64,000 nucleotides of DNA from Zetaproteobacteria bacterium CG_4_9_14_3_um_filter_49_83 (GTDB lineage: Bacteria > Pseudomonadota > Zetaproteobacteria > Mariprofundales > Mariprofundaceae). Of this stretch, positions 42,793 through 53,307 are shown in pieces. Made by a program: the position numbers and the translations under genes. Under the pieces are notes generated by a model. The model ran no database searches. It was not told where the DNA came from and saw only the letters and a list, made by a program, of their open reading frames with translations. The stretch spans positions 1-64,000 of the forward strand of contig PFXG01000011.1 in assembly GCA_002791545.1 (NCBI GenBank), in the 5' to 3' direction. The first letter of the stretch is position 1. Each line of letters begins with the position of its first letter.

Positions 42793-43298
42793 TCAAAAAC
42801 TATCTGCACTGGCTACCTCAGATCGATACATCGGTCTTTGTAGCCAGTTCAGCTGATATCATTGGACGAGTCAGTATCGGTGCTGATTCGAGCATCTGGT
42901 ATCAATCTGTGCTGCGCGGTGATGTACACGACATCATCATCGGTGAGCGCTCCAATATTCAGGACCATTCGGTTCTGCATACCAGCCAGGCCGTATCTCC
43001 ATGCGTCGTTGGCAATGACGTAACTATCGGCCATCGCGTCACACTGCATGGCTGTGAGGTGCAGGACGGCTGCCTTGTTGGCATGGGGTCTATCATCATG
43101 GATCAGGCTGTTCTCGAATCCGGCTGTTTTCTGGCAGCAGGCTCACTGGTGACCGAGCGGAAAATTTTACGTGGCGGCTTTTTATATGCCGGAGTTCCGG
43201 CACGTGAGAAACGCCCTCTGCGTGATGAGGAAATCAAATTTCTAACAAAATCTGCCCGCCATTATGTGCAGGTTGCACATCATCACAAGCAAGACTAA
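42789..43298 (+). CDS. Gamma carbonic anhydrase family protein
   Basis: The 169 residues form a left-handed beta helix of hexapeptide repeats. The three zinc-binding histidine positions of the family appear in QDHSVLHT near residue 60 and TIGHRVTLHG near 82-87. The family includes YrdA/CaiE-type proteins whose carbonic anhydrase activity is often unproven. The cytosolic location contrasts with the periplasmic delta-class enzyme at 39524. Confidence 0.88.
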   Translation: MIKNYLHWLPQIDTSVFVASSADIIGRVSIGADSSIWYQSVLRGDVHDIIIGERSNIQDHSVLHTSQAVSPCVVGNDVTIGHRVTLHGCEVQDGCLVGMGSIIMDQAVLESGCFLAAGSLVTERKILRGGFLYAGVPAREKRPLRDEEIKFLTKSARHYVQVAHHHKQD

Positions 43299-43317
43299 CC
43301 GAATAAGTGATACTGTA

Positions 43318-44271
43318 ATGACACGATTTGCTGCTTTGGATATTGGCTCGAATACTTTCCGCCTGCTTATTGCCGAACCGGCCGAAGCCGGTTCGGCAAC
43401 GCCATGGAAAACTTTATTTTATACACATCGCATCATCCGCCTTGGAGAAGGATTGCATTATCATGGTCGTCTTTCTGAAGCGGGCATGCAACGGGCGATG
43501 GATACATTCAAAACTTTCTCAACCCTGTTTCTACAATACGACATATCTCCCGATCAAATGCTGGCCACGGCTACTGCCGCCATGCGCGAAGCTGAAAATG
43601 GCCCTGCTTTTCAGCAACAGGTTGAGGATATAACCGGAATCCGCATACATATCATACCCGGTGAAAAGGAAGCCTCCATGGCCTTGGCAGGTGCTTGTGC
43701 CGTACTTGCCGAATCAACCCGACACGACATGATGCTTTTTGACATTGGCGGTGGCAGCACCGAATTCATTCGGGCCAGAGATGGACTGGCATGCGACGCT
43801 ATCAGTCAGAAACTGGGTGTCGTTCGACTGGTTGAGGTCTGTCTGCAATCAGACCCTCCGTCAGCTATTGATTACCGGGCAATGCTACATCAGGCGCGAC
43901 AACATTTACTTGAAGTCGAACAAAGCTGGCCAGATCAAAAGCCACCCCGCCATCTGGTTGGCACTGCTGGCACCGTGACAACACTGGCAGCCATCGAGCT
44001 GGACCTGAGCCCTTATGATGCCAGCATCATAAATAACCATCGCATGAGCCGCGAAACCTTTTACCAGCTTCGTGACCGTTTGTTATTGATGACCCACGAT
44101 GAGAGACAGGCTATTCGCACCATTGAGCAAGGCCGGGCCGACCTTATTATCGCAGGTCTGGCTATTATCGAAGCCATCATGGAAAAATGGGATTACAAAG
44201 AAATGATCGTAGTTGATGCCGGCTTGCTTGAAGGTGCCTGGCTGGAGATGCTGCATCGCTCCAGGCTGTAA
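43318..44271 (+). CDS. ppx: Exopolyphosphatase/guanosine pentaphosphatase
   Basis: The 317 residues (start ATG at 43318) show the actin-like ATPase fold: FAALDIGSNTFRLLIAE at the N-terminus, FDIGGGSTEFI near residue 142 and VGTAGTVTTLAAIE near 218. Enzymes of this family hydrolyse polyphosphate or pppGpp. The earlier in-frame start at 43264 would overlap the carbonic anhydrase gene and is not favoured. Confidence 0.9.
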   Translation: MTRFAALDIGSNTFRLLIAEPAEAGSATPWKTLFYTHRIIRLGEGLHYHGRLSEAGMQRAMDTFKTFSTLFLQYDISPDQMLATATAAMREAENGPAFQQQVEDITGIRIHIIPGEKEASMALAGACAVLAESTRHDMMLFDIGGGSTEFIRARDGLACDAISQKLGVVRLVEVCLQSDPPSAIDYRAMLHQARQHLLEVEQSWPDQKPPRHLVGTAGTVTTLAAIELDLSPYDASIINNHRMSRETFYQLRDRLLLMTHDERQAIRTIEQGRADLIIAGLAIIEAIMEKWDYKEMIVVDAGLLEGAWLEMLHRSRL

Positions 44272-44298
44272 TTCACTGCAATCTCCTCTTAAGTCGGG

Positions 44299-44925
44299 CT
44301 AATCAACAAAATAGCTGTCAGCGCGCTGTTGCACCTCATCCATAGAGGCCTGAAACATCACCAGACTCTTTTCATCGTCGGTCGGATCAGCAAATACCGG
44401 CTCACCGATAATAAACACGCCACGCGTAAAAGGCTTAGGAATATAAAAGCGATCCCATGATTTGGCCCGCCAGTAACGCTTGCTGGCATAACATACTGCT
44501 CGCAATGGCAAGCCGGTTTTTCTGGCCAATTGAACGGTGCCCGGCTGCATTTTCTCGCGCGGGCCTTTGGGTCCATCAGGCGTGATTCCCAGAGATTTCC
44601 CCGAGCGGGCTAAACGTATCATTTCCAGAAAGGCTCTGGCACCTCCGCGTGTTGATGAACCGCGCGAAGAATCAATGCCCATCAGCTCGACCGCATCAGC
44701 GATAAACGAACCATCACGATGCTCGGAAATCAGCACCGATCCATTCCAACCACGATATGCATAAGGAATCATCAAAATACGTGCATGCCAGAAGCTAAGC
44801 AGGTACGGGGCTTGTTCCCGATTATATTTTTCGCCGACAAACTCCCAGCGAATCGTCAGAATAAGAAACTTGTGAACCAAGAAAATCAGTCTGGGCAACA
44901 TCCAGGATAAAATGCGCTGTTTCAT
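44299..44925 (-). CDS. Lysophospholipid acyltransferase-like protein (DUF374)
   Basis: The 208-residue product is an LpxL/PlsC-like family member. It has an N-terminal helix (~8-26), SFWHARILMIPYAYRG near residue 44 (acyltransferase HxxxxD-like region), and SEHRDGSFIADAVELMGIDSSRGSSTRGGARAF near 69. It probably acylates a lipid A precursor or related lipid. It is 12 bp past the end of msbA, which fits lipid A export. Confidence 0.82.
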   Translation of the reverse strand: MKQRILSWMLPRLIFLVHKFLILTIRWEFVGEKYNREQAPYLLSFWHARILMIPYAYRGWNGSVLISEHRDGSFIADAVELMGIDSSRGSSTRGGARAFLEMIRLARSGKSLGITPDGPKGPREKMQPGTVQLARKTGLPLRAVCYASKRYWRAKSWDRFYIPKPFTRGVFIIGEPVFADPTDDEKSLVMFQASMDEVQQRADSYFVD

Positions 44926-44937
44926 GCAAAGCTCGGG

Positions 44938-46707
44938 CTAAAGCATCACGTGTGATTCAAATTGCAATCGATAAAGCTCTGCATAAAGGCCACTTTTCTT
45001 CAATAACTCCTCGTGATGACCCACTTCTGCAACCTTACCATCATCCAGAACGATAATTCGATCAGCATGCCGAATCGTGCTTAGACGATGGGCAATCACC
45101 AGCACCGTACGGCCGCGCATCAGGGTATCGATAGCCTGCTGAACCAGGCGCTCAGATTCCGTATCCAGCGCACTGGTCGCTTCATCCAGAATCAGAATCG
45201 GAGCATCTTTCAGCAGTGCGCGTGCCAGCGACAATCGTTGGCGTTGACCACCGGAAAGAACCACTCCACGCTCGCCAACCATGGTGTCGTAGCCATCCGG
45301 TAATTTTTTAATGAATTCATGCGCGTTGGCAGCTTTGGCCACCTGTTTGACTTTTTTAAGATCAACTTCATCCAGACCATAGGCGATATTATTCAGTACG
45401 GTATCGTTGAACAAAACAATTTCCTGCGTAACCAGTGCAATCTGACTGCGCAGTGAAGATTGCAACACATCACGTACATCCAGACCATCGATCAATACTC
45501 GTCCATCTGACGCATCCATGAATCGCGGCACCATATTCACAAGTGAAGTTTTTCCTGCACCACTGCGCCCCACCAGCGCAATCACTTCACCGGCAGCAAC
45601 ATTAAAATGTACATCTTTAAGGACTTCTTTCGACGTTCCGGCGTATGTCAAACTGACGTGCTCAAAACAAATGGTGTTTGAAAAAGGCGGCAATGAAATT
45701 GCATCTCCGGCATCCTTAACTGCGAGTGGTTCATCCAGAATTTCAAAGATTCTCTGAGCTGCCGCCAGACCTTGCTGAATTTGGTTGTTGGCACCGGAGA
45801 GTCGCTTCACCGGCTCATACAGCATAATAACTGCGGCCAGGAATGAGATCAATGTACCGGCCGTTGCCTGCCCATCAGCTACTCGAACACCACCATAAAA
45901 CAATACGCCAGCGATTCCGAATCCGGCGAGCAACTCCATCACCGGAAATGACAGTGCGTTAACCCGAAATACACGCATCTGATGTTTCATGAATGTCTCG
46001 ATCAGTGCACTAAATCGACTTTGTTCGTATTTTTCCATGCCAAACGCTTTCACGACACGAATACCACCCACCGTCTCCTCAATCAGACTGGTCATTTCAC
46101 CCATCACCACCTGCCCGTCAAACGATGCAGAACGCATTTTCCGGCCAAAGCGAATAATCGGATATACCACGATAGGAAATACGATGACCGCAATACTTGC
46201 CAGCAGCCAGTCCTGATAAAAAACAACACCCAGCAGAAAAATAATACTCATCGAATCACGCATCAACGCGGTAACAGCCGTACTGACTGCTGACTGAACA
46301 AGCGTTGCATCATAACTGATACGAGCCAGCAACTCTCCTGTTTTACGGTGCGCAAAAAAGCCCAGTGACTGGGATGTGAGATGTGCATAAATGCTATTGC
46401 GCAGATCAAATATCACGCGCTGGCCAATCCAGCCCATCAGATATGCCTGACCATAATATGCCATACCCTTGACCAGATAAATGCTGATGACTGCCAATGG
46501 AATAGCATAAATGTAGTGCCGATTATTACCGGAAAGTGCCTGATCCAATGCTGGCTGTAGCAACCAGGCCATAGCAGCCGTGGCAGCAGCAAGTACAATC
46601 ATACAGAACATAGCCATTGTCAAACGACTGACATAAGGTTTTAGAAAGCCTAAAAGGCGCCGATATAAACCAGACGAATCGACACTGTTCAACGGTGCTT
46701 TACTCAT
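44938..46707 (-). CDS. msbA: Lipid A export ABC transporter
   Basis: MsbA flips lipid A-core across the inner membrane. The 589 residues have six helices (~20-310) and a C-terminal ATPase with Walker A GRSGAGKTSLV near residue 390, signature LSGGQRQRLSLARALL near 490 and Walker B ILILDEATSALD near 514. I chose the ATG at 46707, which overlaps the amidase stop by 8 bp (ATGAGTAA); a TTG at 46719 is the alternative. Confidence 0.93.
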   Translation of the reverse strand: MSKAPLNSVDSSGLYRRLLGFLKPYVSRLTMAMFCMIVLAAATAAMAWLLQPALDQALSGNNRHYIYAIPLAVISIYLVKGMAYYGQAYLMGWIGQRVIFDLRNSIYAHLTSQSLGFFAHRKTGELLARISYDATLVQSAVSTAVTALMRDSMSIIFLLGVVFYQDWLLASIAVIVFPIVVYPIIRFGRKMRSASFDGQVVMGEMTSLIEETVGGIRVVKAFGMEKYEQSRFSALIETFMKHQMRVFRVNALSFPVMELLAGFGIAGVLFYGGVRVADGQATAGTLISFLAAVIMLYEPVKRLSGANNQIQQGLAAAQRIFEILDEPLAVKDAGDAISLPPFSNTICFEHVSLTYAGTSKEVLKDVHFNVAAGEVIALVGRSGAGKTSLVNMVPRFMDASDGRVLIDGLDVRDVLQSSLRSQIALVTQEIVLFNDTVLNNIAYGLDEVDLKKVKQVAKAANAHEFIKKLPDGYDTMVGERGVVLSGGQRQRLSLARALLKDAPILILDEATSALDTESERLVQQAIDTLMRGRTVLVIAHRLSTIRHADRIIVLDDGKVAEVGHHEELLKKSGLYAELYRLQFESHVML

Positions 46708-47875
46708 TTGATTTAGCAACCATTTTACCCTTAATCATACCCATACGCTCCAGAAATGAGACACTTGCCTGATAAATGGCGGTCGCCAGCTTTTGTTGAT
46801 GTGCACTGTTTCTAAGCTTTCGTTCCTGCGCAGGATTGGAAATATAATCCAGCTCAATCAACACACTGGGGACTTCCAGAGCACCCAGCACCACGAAACG
46901 CGCTCGCTTCGAATCTTTATATTTAATATCCCCGACTTTTTCCAGTTCAGCAATAATGTTACCAGCAAACATTTGGGCACTGTTTAAACTGTCTCGCTTA
47001 GCCATATCACCAAGAATATTGCGCACTGTCGGATTATCGACAGTTTCATCCTGCATCACACCACCAATAGCATCAGCTGCGTTTTCTTTGGCTGCCAGCG
47101 CTGCTGCTATTTTACTCGGCGTCGCCCCCTGCTCTGACAGGGTGTAAACACTGGCACCTTTGACGGTACGAGTCCGGACGGCATCGGCATGAATACTGAT
47201 CATCAAATCGGCCTTTGCCTTACGAACCAGATCCACACGCTTTTTAAGCGGCACAAAGTAATCACCTTTACGTGTGAGTACGGCATGGATGCCTGGCTGT
47301 TTATTCATAATATCAGCCAATTTTTTTGCTACTTCCAGCGTCACTTGTTTTTCCTGCAAACCATTGGCGCCAATAGCTCCGGGATCTTCACCACCATGAC
47401 CTGCATCGATAGCCACAATCAACTCTCTTTTATCATTGGCACGCAGCACAGGCGCTTCTTCCCCGTCCTGATTACGCAGCAGATCGATAACAATCCGATA
47501 AGGTTTCCCCTTCATCGGCTTGAGCAGAAAGGAGCGTAATTTCACCTTCTCTTTCACATCGAAAACAAGCCGCAACGTGCCGGATTCAGAATTACCATAG
47601 CGTACAGAACCAATAACAGGGTCAGCTTCTTTCAGGATTTCAGACTGTTGAACCAGCTTTCCATTGTCGATATCAATAACGACGCGATCAGGATCTTTAA
47701 GACCAAACACCTGATATGTCGTATTTCGACTCAGATCAACCACAACGCGGGTATGATCAGGTGCCGTCCACAATCGTACATCACGCACCTCAACAGCGGC
47801 GTGTGCCACATGAGAAAATGTCAAACTCATCAGCCATGCCGTAAGCATCACCACGAAACATTGCCGGATTTTCAT
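46700..47875 (-). CDS. N-acetylmuramoyl-L-alanine amidase (AmiC-type)
   Basis: A signal peptide (ending SHVAHA near residue 26) precedes an AMIN domain (~28-125, VEVRDVRLWTAPDHTRVVVDLSR), which targets peptidoglycan or the septum, and an Amidase_3 zinc domain (~160-375, IDAGHGGEDPGAIG and SIHADAV). The product splits daughter cells by cleaving peptide side chains. It overlaps msbA by 8 bp and lies in an envelope operon. Confidence 0.93.
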   Translation of the reverse strand: MKIRQCFVVMLTAWLMSLTFSHVAHAAVEVRDVRLWTAPDHTRVVVDLSRNTTYQVFGLKDPDRVVIDIDNGKLVQQSEILKEADPVIGSVRYGNSESGTLRLVFDVKEKVKLRSFLLKPMKGKPYRIVIDLLRNQDGEEAPVLRANDKRELIVAIDAGHGGEDPGAIGANGLQEKQVTLEVAKKLADIMNKQPGIHAVLTRKGDYFVPLKKRVDLVRKAKADLMISIHADAVRTRTVKGASVYTLSEQGATPSKIAAALAAKENAADAIGGVMQDETVDNPTVRNILGDMAKRDSLNSAQMFAGNIIAELEKVGDIKYKDSKRARFVVLGALEVPSVLIELDYISNPAQERKLRNSAHQQKLATAIYQASVSFLERMGMIKGKMVAKSNE

Positions 47876-47981
47876 AGCTCCATACTCGTTTCAGACGTAT
47901 TGAATGCAAGAGAATTCATTTGTTTCAAGGGCTTAACCACCAAACATTTACGAGATCCTACTGATATCCATCGAGCTTGAT

Positions 47982-48533
47982 TCATGATAACGAAGTTGCA
48001 GTCGTCGTTTCAACGGCTGCTTCAGCAGCTGTTTCAATATAGGCATCAACCATACGTCTGACCATATCTCTGGAACTTACCACACGATCAATAAACAACA
48101 CCCCATCCAGATGATCAATCTCATGCTGAATCACCCGCGCTTCAAATTGCGAACTCATCAGCTCACAGATTTCTCCCGCCTCATTGATGTAACGCACGCT
48201 TATTTTTTTAGCTCTGGGTACAGTAGCGACCCAATCCGGCACCGACAAACAGCCCTCGCGTCCCATCACCTGTCCGGACTGAGTGAGAATCTCAGGATTA
48301 ATCATCACCAACTGTCCGTGATGCTTGCATGAATGTCTGGCCAGACTGCAGTCCACCACAACAATGCGCCGGCATACGCCAATTTGTGGGGCTGCAATCC
48401 CCACTCCGCCCGGACCACGGTGCATCGCATCAATCAGCAGATCAATATGAGTTTGTATCTCGGAGGTTATTTCTGCGACTGAAACTGCACACTGCCTGAG
48501 TACAGGATCAGGAAATGTTAGAATATCCGCCAT
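47982..48533 (-). CDS. def: Peptide deformylase
   Basis: Def removes the formyl group from nascent proteins. From the ATG at 48533 the product is 183 residues. All three motifs are present: GVGIAAPQIG near residue 45, EGCLSVPDW near 93 and HEIDHLDGVLF near 133. The longer frame starting at 48596 adds 21 residues and overlaps the ACT-domain gene, so I prefer 48533 (MADILTF). Confidence 0.93.
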   Translation of the reverse strand: MADILTFPDPVLRQCAVSVAEITSEIQTHIDLLIDAMHRGPGGVGIAAPQIGVCRRIVVVDCSLARHSCKHHGQLVMINPEILTQSGQVMGREGCLSVPDWVATVPRAKKISVRYINEAGEICELMSSQFEARVIQHEIDHLDGVLFIDRVVSSRDMVRRMVDAYIETAAEAAVETTTATSLS

Positions 48534-48552
48534 GCGAACCGACTCAGATGCT

Positions 48553-49086
48553 CTACAGCAACTCCTGATCCATCGCATGCAGACTGACTTCGACATTCAA
48601 CTCACTGGCTACCGTTTTAAGTGCCTTTTTCAGAGCCAGAATCTGGCCCGAGGAAGCAACTTCAAGAGCCATGAAATAGGCTTGCCCATCATCACTCTTT
48701 CTCGATTGCGTTGACAAATCAACAATCGAGCAACCCTGCTCGGCTATAACCTTGCTGATCTGATAAACCAGACCCACCTTATCACCACCAACCAGCGTAA
48801 TGATGCAATCAGGCTCTAAAGGCACAACTTCAGCCAGGTTTTCATCGATCATTTGCGAACTGATCGTCAAGCCTGTTCGTTGCTCCAGCTCTGCCAGCGC
48901 CGCTTTCATGAGCGGAATCACCGACTGACCATCCAGCCGAACAATAAGCATCATCGTAAACTGCCCTCGCAGGGCGGTCATCGATGAATCTTCTATATTT
49001 ATCTTTAATCCAAGCAGGGATTCAGTGACATCGTGGACAATGCCCGGGCGATCTTCTCCGGACACGGAAATCAGTGCATACGTCAT
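48553..49086 (-). CDS. GcvR-like two-ACT-domain protein
   Basis: The start at 49086 follows AGAGG and gives a 177-residue protein with two ACT domains, the first opening ISVSGEDRPGIVHDVTESLL near residue 6 and the second LVGGDKVGLVYQISKVI near 95. GcvR-type proteins regulate glycine cleavage genes or respond to amino acids. It lies 63 nt downstream of tRNA-Ser on the same strand and 19 bp before def. Confidence 0.82.
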   Translation of the reverse strand: MTYALISVSGEDRPGIVHDVTESLLGLKINIEDSSMTALRGQFTMMLIVRLDGQSVIPLMKAALAELEQRTGLTISSQMIDENLAEVVPLEPDCIITLVGGDKVGLVYQISKVIAEQGCSIVDLSTQSRKSDDGQAYFMALEVASSGQILALKKALKTVASELNVEVSLHAMDQELL

Positions 49087-49149
49087 ATATAACCTCTCAT
49101 ATCTGAGCTTGCTGACGCACGATCTGTAAACAGGAATATAAGTCAAACG

Positions 49150-49237
49150 TGGCGGAAGGGGTGGGATTTGAACCCACGGAAGTTTTACCTTCGCCGGTTT
49201 TCAAGACCGGTGCATTCAGCCGCTCTGCCACCCTTCC
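49150..49237 (-). tRNA. tRNA-Ser(UGA)
   Basis: The minus strand folds as an 88-nt tRNA with a long variable arm. It has acceptor GGAAGGG pairing with CCCTTCC, discriminator G and an encoded CCA (49150-49152). The T-arm is GTGGGTTCAAATCCCAC and the anticodon loop CTTGAAA, so the anticodon is TGA. The serine-specific variable arm agrees. It lies 97 nt after serS on the same strand. Confidence 0.97.
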
Positions 49238-49334
49238 ATGTAATACGTTTGCCTTACCTTTTAAAACCATGCGCAATATAACTCGTAAATTTCAATTTGC
49301 AATACTTGCCGAACACCGGCAAACGCCACATGCC

Positions 49335-50630
49335 TTACTGTGGGATAGCGGGCGGGGCAATCGACTCTCTTCCACCCACATATTGATGCAGAAGTTTCGG
49401 TAATTTCACTGAGCCGTCTTGTTGCCAGCCATTCTCCAGAATCGCTACCAGCGTCCGACCAATGGCCAGACCAGAGCCATTCAATGTTGCAACCGGATTC
49501 ACCTTACCATCCGCATCCCGATAACGAATACCTGCCCTGCGCCCTTGAAACTGACCAAACGATGAGCATGAAGAAATTTCCCTATAGCACTGCTGACTGG
49601 GTAACCACACCTCAATATCGAACGTCTTCTGAGCCGAAAAACCCAAATCACCGGCACATAAATCGACCACACGGTAAGGTAGTTCAAGCGCCTGCAGCAC
49701 TGCTTCCGCGTCAGCCAGCAGTGATGTCAATCCATCCAATGCCTGATCCGGATGCACCAGATGCACCAGCTCAACCTTATCAAACTGATGTTGCCGAATC
49801 ATGCCGCGCACATCCCGACCGGCCGAGCCGGCTTCACGCCGGAAACACGGCGTGTAAGCGCAATGCTTAATCGGCAACTGACTGAAATTAAGAATATCAT
49901 CCTGATACAGATTGGTAACCGGCACTTCGGCCGTCGGAATCAGAAAAGCATCTTCTTCTTCAAGCTTATATAAGTCTTCTGCGAACTTTGGAAGCTGACC
50001 CGTACCCGTCATGGTTTTCCGATTGGCAATAGCCGGTACCCACACCTCTTCGTAGCCGTGCTTATCCACATGCAGATCGAGCATCAGCTGCATCAAAGCG
50101 CGCTCCATACGCGCCCCCATTCCCCGCAGCACAGAAAAGCGACTGCCTGCAAGTTTAACACCGGCCTCAAAATCCAAAATTTTCAGACGCTCACCAATAT
50201 CCCAATGTGCAGGCACTTCATCTCTGCGCGGCTCACCCCAACGTCGAATTTCGACATTGCAATCCTCATGATCACCCTCAGGTACAGACTCGTGAGGCAC
50301 ATTGGGTATTTCAAGCATAGCCAGGGCAAAGGCTTCTTCTGCTTCTTTGGCTGTTACTTCAAGCGCCTTAACCCGACGAGAAACCTCGCCCATTCGAGCC
50401 AGTTCAGCTGAAGCATCCTCGCCTGAGCTTTTTTTCTGACCTATCAGTTTGGATACGCGATTTCGCTCTGACTGCAAAGCTTCGGTTTCCGCCTTACATT
50501 GACGCTGTTGCTCATCAAGTTCACGAGCTCTGCCCCAGGACGAATCAGCTGTAATGACATCAGCCCCCCGTCTGGACAAGGCCGCCTGCATAACATCAAA
50601 ATCTTTTCGGAATGCTTTACGATCAATCAT
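49335..50630 (-). CDS. serS: Seryl-tRNA synthetase
   Basis: SerRS is a class II synthetase charging all serine tRNAs. The 431 residues from ATG at 50630 (MIDRKAFR) contain the N-terminal coiled-coil arm (~30-100), motif 2 ([29 protein letters not shown] near 258) and motif 3 ([18 protein letters not shown] near 380). The start overlaps the gyrA stop by 8 bp. Downstream on the same strand is the cognate tRNA-Ser gene. Confidence 0.97.
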   Translation of the reverse strand: MIDRKAFRKDFDVMQAALSRRGADVITADSSWGRARELDEQQRQCKAETEALQSERNRVSKLIGQKKSSGEDASAELARMGEVSRRVKALEVTAKEAEEAFALAMLEIPNVPHESVPEGDHEDCNVEIRRWGEPRRDEVPAHWDIGERLKILDFEAGVKLAGSRFSVLRGMGARMERALMQLMLDLHVDKHGYEEVWVPAIANRKTMTGTGQLPKFAEDLYKLEEEDAFLIPTAEVPVTNLYQDDILNFSQLPIKHCAYTPCFRREAGSAGRDVRGMIRQHQFDKVELVHLVHPDQALDGLTSLLADAEAVLQALELPYRVVDLCAGDLGFSAQKTFDIEVWLPSQQCYREISSCSSFGQFQGRRAGIRYRDADGKVNPVATLNGSGLAIGRTLVAILENGWQQDGSVKLPKLLHQYVGGRESIAPPAIPQ

Positions 50631-53112
50631 CTTGTTCCAGAAACAGCTCTGACTCATCATCCTCTGAATCCAAGTCTGCTTCCTCCTGTTTTTCTACAAC
50701 GCGCACGGCGCCGATGACACGCTCACCTGTTTTGCAATCGATAAGCTTAACACCCTGTGTATTCCGGCCAATCACCGAGATATCATCGATCCGTATACGC
50801 ACCAATCTTCCCGTATCCGTCATCAGTAATACCTGATCACCCTCCACCACCTGAATGGCGGCAATCATATCACCATTTCGGCCTCCGGTTTTAAGTGTAA
50901 AGACGCCCTGACCGCCACGTTTCTGGCAATTGTATTCATCGACAGATGTGCGTTTACCAAAGCCATTTTCAGACACCGCCAACAACGTCGCCCGATCAAC
51001 CACCAGCGACATGGCAATCACACGATCTGACGTGGAGAAACGCATACCTGTAACGCCGCGAGTACTTCTACCCATCGCTCTGGCATCCTGTTCTGAGAAG
51101 CGAATCGCCTTACCACCACTGGAAGCCAGAATAACATCCTGCTCGCCATTGGATTTCACCACACTAACCAGCTCATCACCTTCATCAATCTTGATTGCAA
51201 TGATGCCATTGGTTCTAATGTTCTGGTATTCGGCCAGATTCGTCTTCTTAATAACGCCATTTTTTGTACCCATGACAATAAAATGCTGGTCATCAAATTG
51301 ACGAATTGCCAATGTAGCTGAAATATTTTCACCTTTCTCTACCGGCAACAGATTGATCAACGCCTTGCCACGTGTGACACGTCCGGCCTGCGGCACTTCA
51401 TAAACTTTTTTCAGGAAGACACGACCAAAATTCGAGAAGAACAGCAAATAATCATGCGTCGAGGCAACCATCAACTGTGTTACAAAGTCTTCTTCCTTGG
51501 TGGTCATCGCTGTCTTGCCCTTACCACCTCGCCGCTGAGCTCTGTAAAGTGTTACAGCATTACGCTTGATATACCCTTCATTGGAGATCGTGACCACCAT
51601 ATCCTCTTCAGTGATCAGATCTTCAACAGAAATCTCAGAGGTTTCATCCATAATCTGGGTACGACGCGTTTCGCCATAGCTATCGCGAATCTCAACAAGC
51701 TCTTCACGGATAACAGCCATCAACAACTGCTCATCAGCCAGAATCGCTTTCAATTTCTCGATCACACTCTGGACTTCTTCATGTTCTGCTTTGATTTTGT
51801 CGTATTCAAGACCGGTCAGGCGTTGCAGACGCATATCCAGAATAGCTTGTGCCTGTTTTTCGGACAATCCGAAGCGATCCATCAAGCCCTGTTTGGCTTC
51901 GGCACCTGTCTGGCTGGCACGGATCAATTTAATCACTTCATCGATATGATCCAGTGCAATGAGCAAACCTTCTAAAATATGAGCCCGAGCTTCAGCTTTT
52001 GCCAAATCAAACAGGCAGCGGCGGGTGACAACCTGACGCCTGTGATCAACAAAGTGATGCAGTAATTCACGCACACCACAAAGCTTTGGCTGCCCGTCCA
52101 CCAGAGCCAGCATATTGCAGCTGAAGTTGCACTGAAGCTGTGTATGTTTATACAGATTATTCAGAATAACTTCAGGAATTTCATTGCGTTTAAGCTCAAT
52201 CGCAATACGCATACCATCACGATCCGACTCATCACGCAGATCGGAAATGCCCTCAAGTTTTTTATCTCTTACCAGCAAAGCGATATTTTCAATCAACCTG
52301 GCCTTGTTTACCTGATAAGGAAGCTCGTTGACAATAATCGATGAGCGTTTGGTACGCGGATGGATTTCCACTATCGCCTTGGCCCGCATGGTTACTGAAC
52401 CACGGCCGGTGATAAATGCATCACGCATGCCCTTGCGGCCATAGATAAACCCGCCGGTTGGAAAATCCGGACCAGGCATTACCTGCATCAGCTCATCGTC
52501 ATCGACATCAGGGTTATCGATAATTTTAACGGTTGCATCGATTGTTTCCTGCAAGTTGTGGGTAGGAATATTGGTCGCCATACCCACAGCAATACCCTGC
52601 GAGCCGTTGATCAGAAGATTCGGGAATTTTGCTGGTAACACCTTTGGTTCAAGCAACGAGTCATCATAGTTGGTACCAAAATCTACGGTGTCTTTGTCAA
52701 TTTCTGCCAACAGCTCTTTGGAGAGCTTGCTCATTCGGGCTTCGGTATAACGCATAGCAGCCGGAGAATCACCATCAACAGAACCGAAGTTACCCTGCCC
52801 GTCTACCAGCACATGTCGCATACTCCACGGCTGTGCCATACGTACCAAAGCATCGTAAACAGCCGAATCACCATGCGGATGATATTTACCGATCACATCA
52901 CCAACAACACGAGCTGATTTTTTGTATGGTTTATCGTGCGTACACCCAAGATCCTGCATGGCAAATAAAATTCGCCGATGCACCGGTTTCAATCCGTCAC
53001 GCGCATCTGGCAAAGCTCGCCCGATGATAACGCTCATCGCATAGTCGAGATAAGACTTCTTCATCTCCTCTTCAATGAGAACAGGTATCGCGCTATTTAA
53101 TTGCTCTTCCAT
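50623..53112 (-). CDS. gyrA: DNA gyrase subunit A
   Basis: The 829 residues cover the breakage-rejoining domain with catalytic tyrosine in [10 protein letters not shown] (near residue 120) and the quinolone-determining region [17 protein letters not shown] near 78. There the usual Ser and Asp are present, so no resistance change is apparent. The C-terminal DNA-wrapping beta-pinwheel follows ([11 protein letters not shown] near 535). An acidic tail ends the protein. A GGGGAG ribosome site precedes the ATG, 19 nt after tRNA-Arg. Confidence 0.97.
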   Translation of the reverse strand: MEEQLNSAIPVLIEEEMKKSYLDYAMSVIIGRALPDARDGLKPVHRRILFAMQDLGCTHDKPYKKSARVVGDVIGKYHPHGDSAVYDALVRMAQPWSMRHVLVDGQGNFGSVDGDSPAAMRYTEARMSKLSKELLAEIDKDTVDFGTNYDDSLLEPKVLPAKFPNLLINGSQGIAVGMATNIPTHNLQETIDATVKIIDNPDVDDDELMQVMPGPDFPTGGFIYGRKGMRDAFITGRGSVTMRAKAIVEIHPRTKRSSIIVNELPYQVNKARLIENIALLVRDKKLEGISDLRDESDRDGMRIAIELKRNEIPEVILNNLYKHTQLQCNFSCNMLALVDGQPKLCGVRELLHHFVDHRRQVVTRRCLFDLAKAEARAHILEGLLIALDHIDEVIKLIRASQTGAEAKQGLMDRFGLSEKQAQAILDMRLQRLTGLEYDKIKAEHEEVQSVIEKLKAILADEQLLMAVIREELVEIRDSYGETRRTQIMDETSEISVEDLITEEDMVVTISNEGYIKRNAVTLYRAQRRGGKGKTAMTTKEEDFVTQLMVASTHDYLLFFSNFGRVFLKKVYEVPQAGRVTRGKALINLLPVEKGENISATLAIRQFDDQHFIVMGTKNGVIKKTNLAEYQNIRTNGIIAIKIDEGDELVSVVKSNGEQDVILASSGGKAIRFSEQDARAMGRSTRGVTGMRFSTSDRVIAMSLVVDRATLLAVSENGFGKRTSVDEYNCQKRGGQGVFTLKTGGRNGDMIAAIQVVEGDQVLLMTDTGRLVRIRIDDISVIGRNTQGVKLIDCKTGERVIGAVRVVEKQEEADLDSEDDESELFLEQDD

Positions 53113-53131
53113 ATTATCAACTCCCCAAAAA

Positions 53132-53207
53132 TGGTGCCCTCGACACGATTCGAACGTGTGGCCTGCCGCTTAGGAGGCGGCTGCTCTATCCCCTGAGCTA
53201 CGAGGGC
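53132..53207 (-). tRNA. tRNA-Arg(CCU)
   Basis: The minus strand folds into a 76-nt tRNA: acceptor GCCCTCG paired with CGAGGGC, D-arm GCTCAGGGGATAGAGC, and anticodon loop CTCCTAA (anticodon CCT). The T-arm is CACACGTTCGAATCGTGT, and CCA is encoded at 53132-53134. gyrA starts only 19 nt downstream on the same strand. Confidence 0.97.
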
Positions 53208-53307
53208 ATCAAGGCGCTGCATCATAGCGGCTTTAGCCTGTCTCCGCACCCCGAAATGCATCCTTTAGTTACTTCAAATGTTCGATGGGTTCAATCCAGT
53301 TCAAGTC

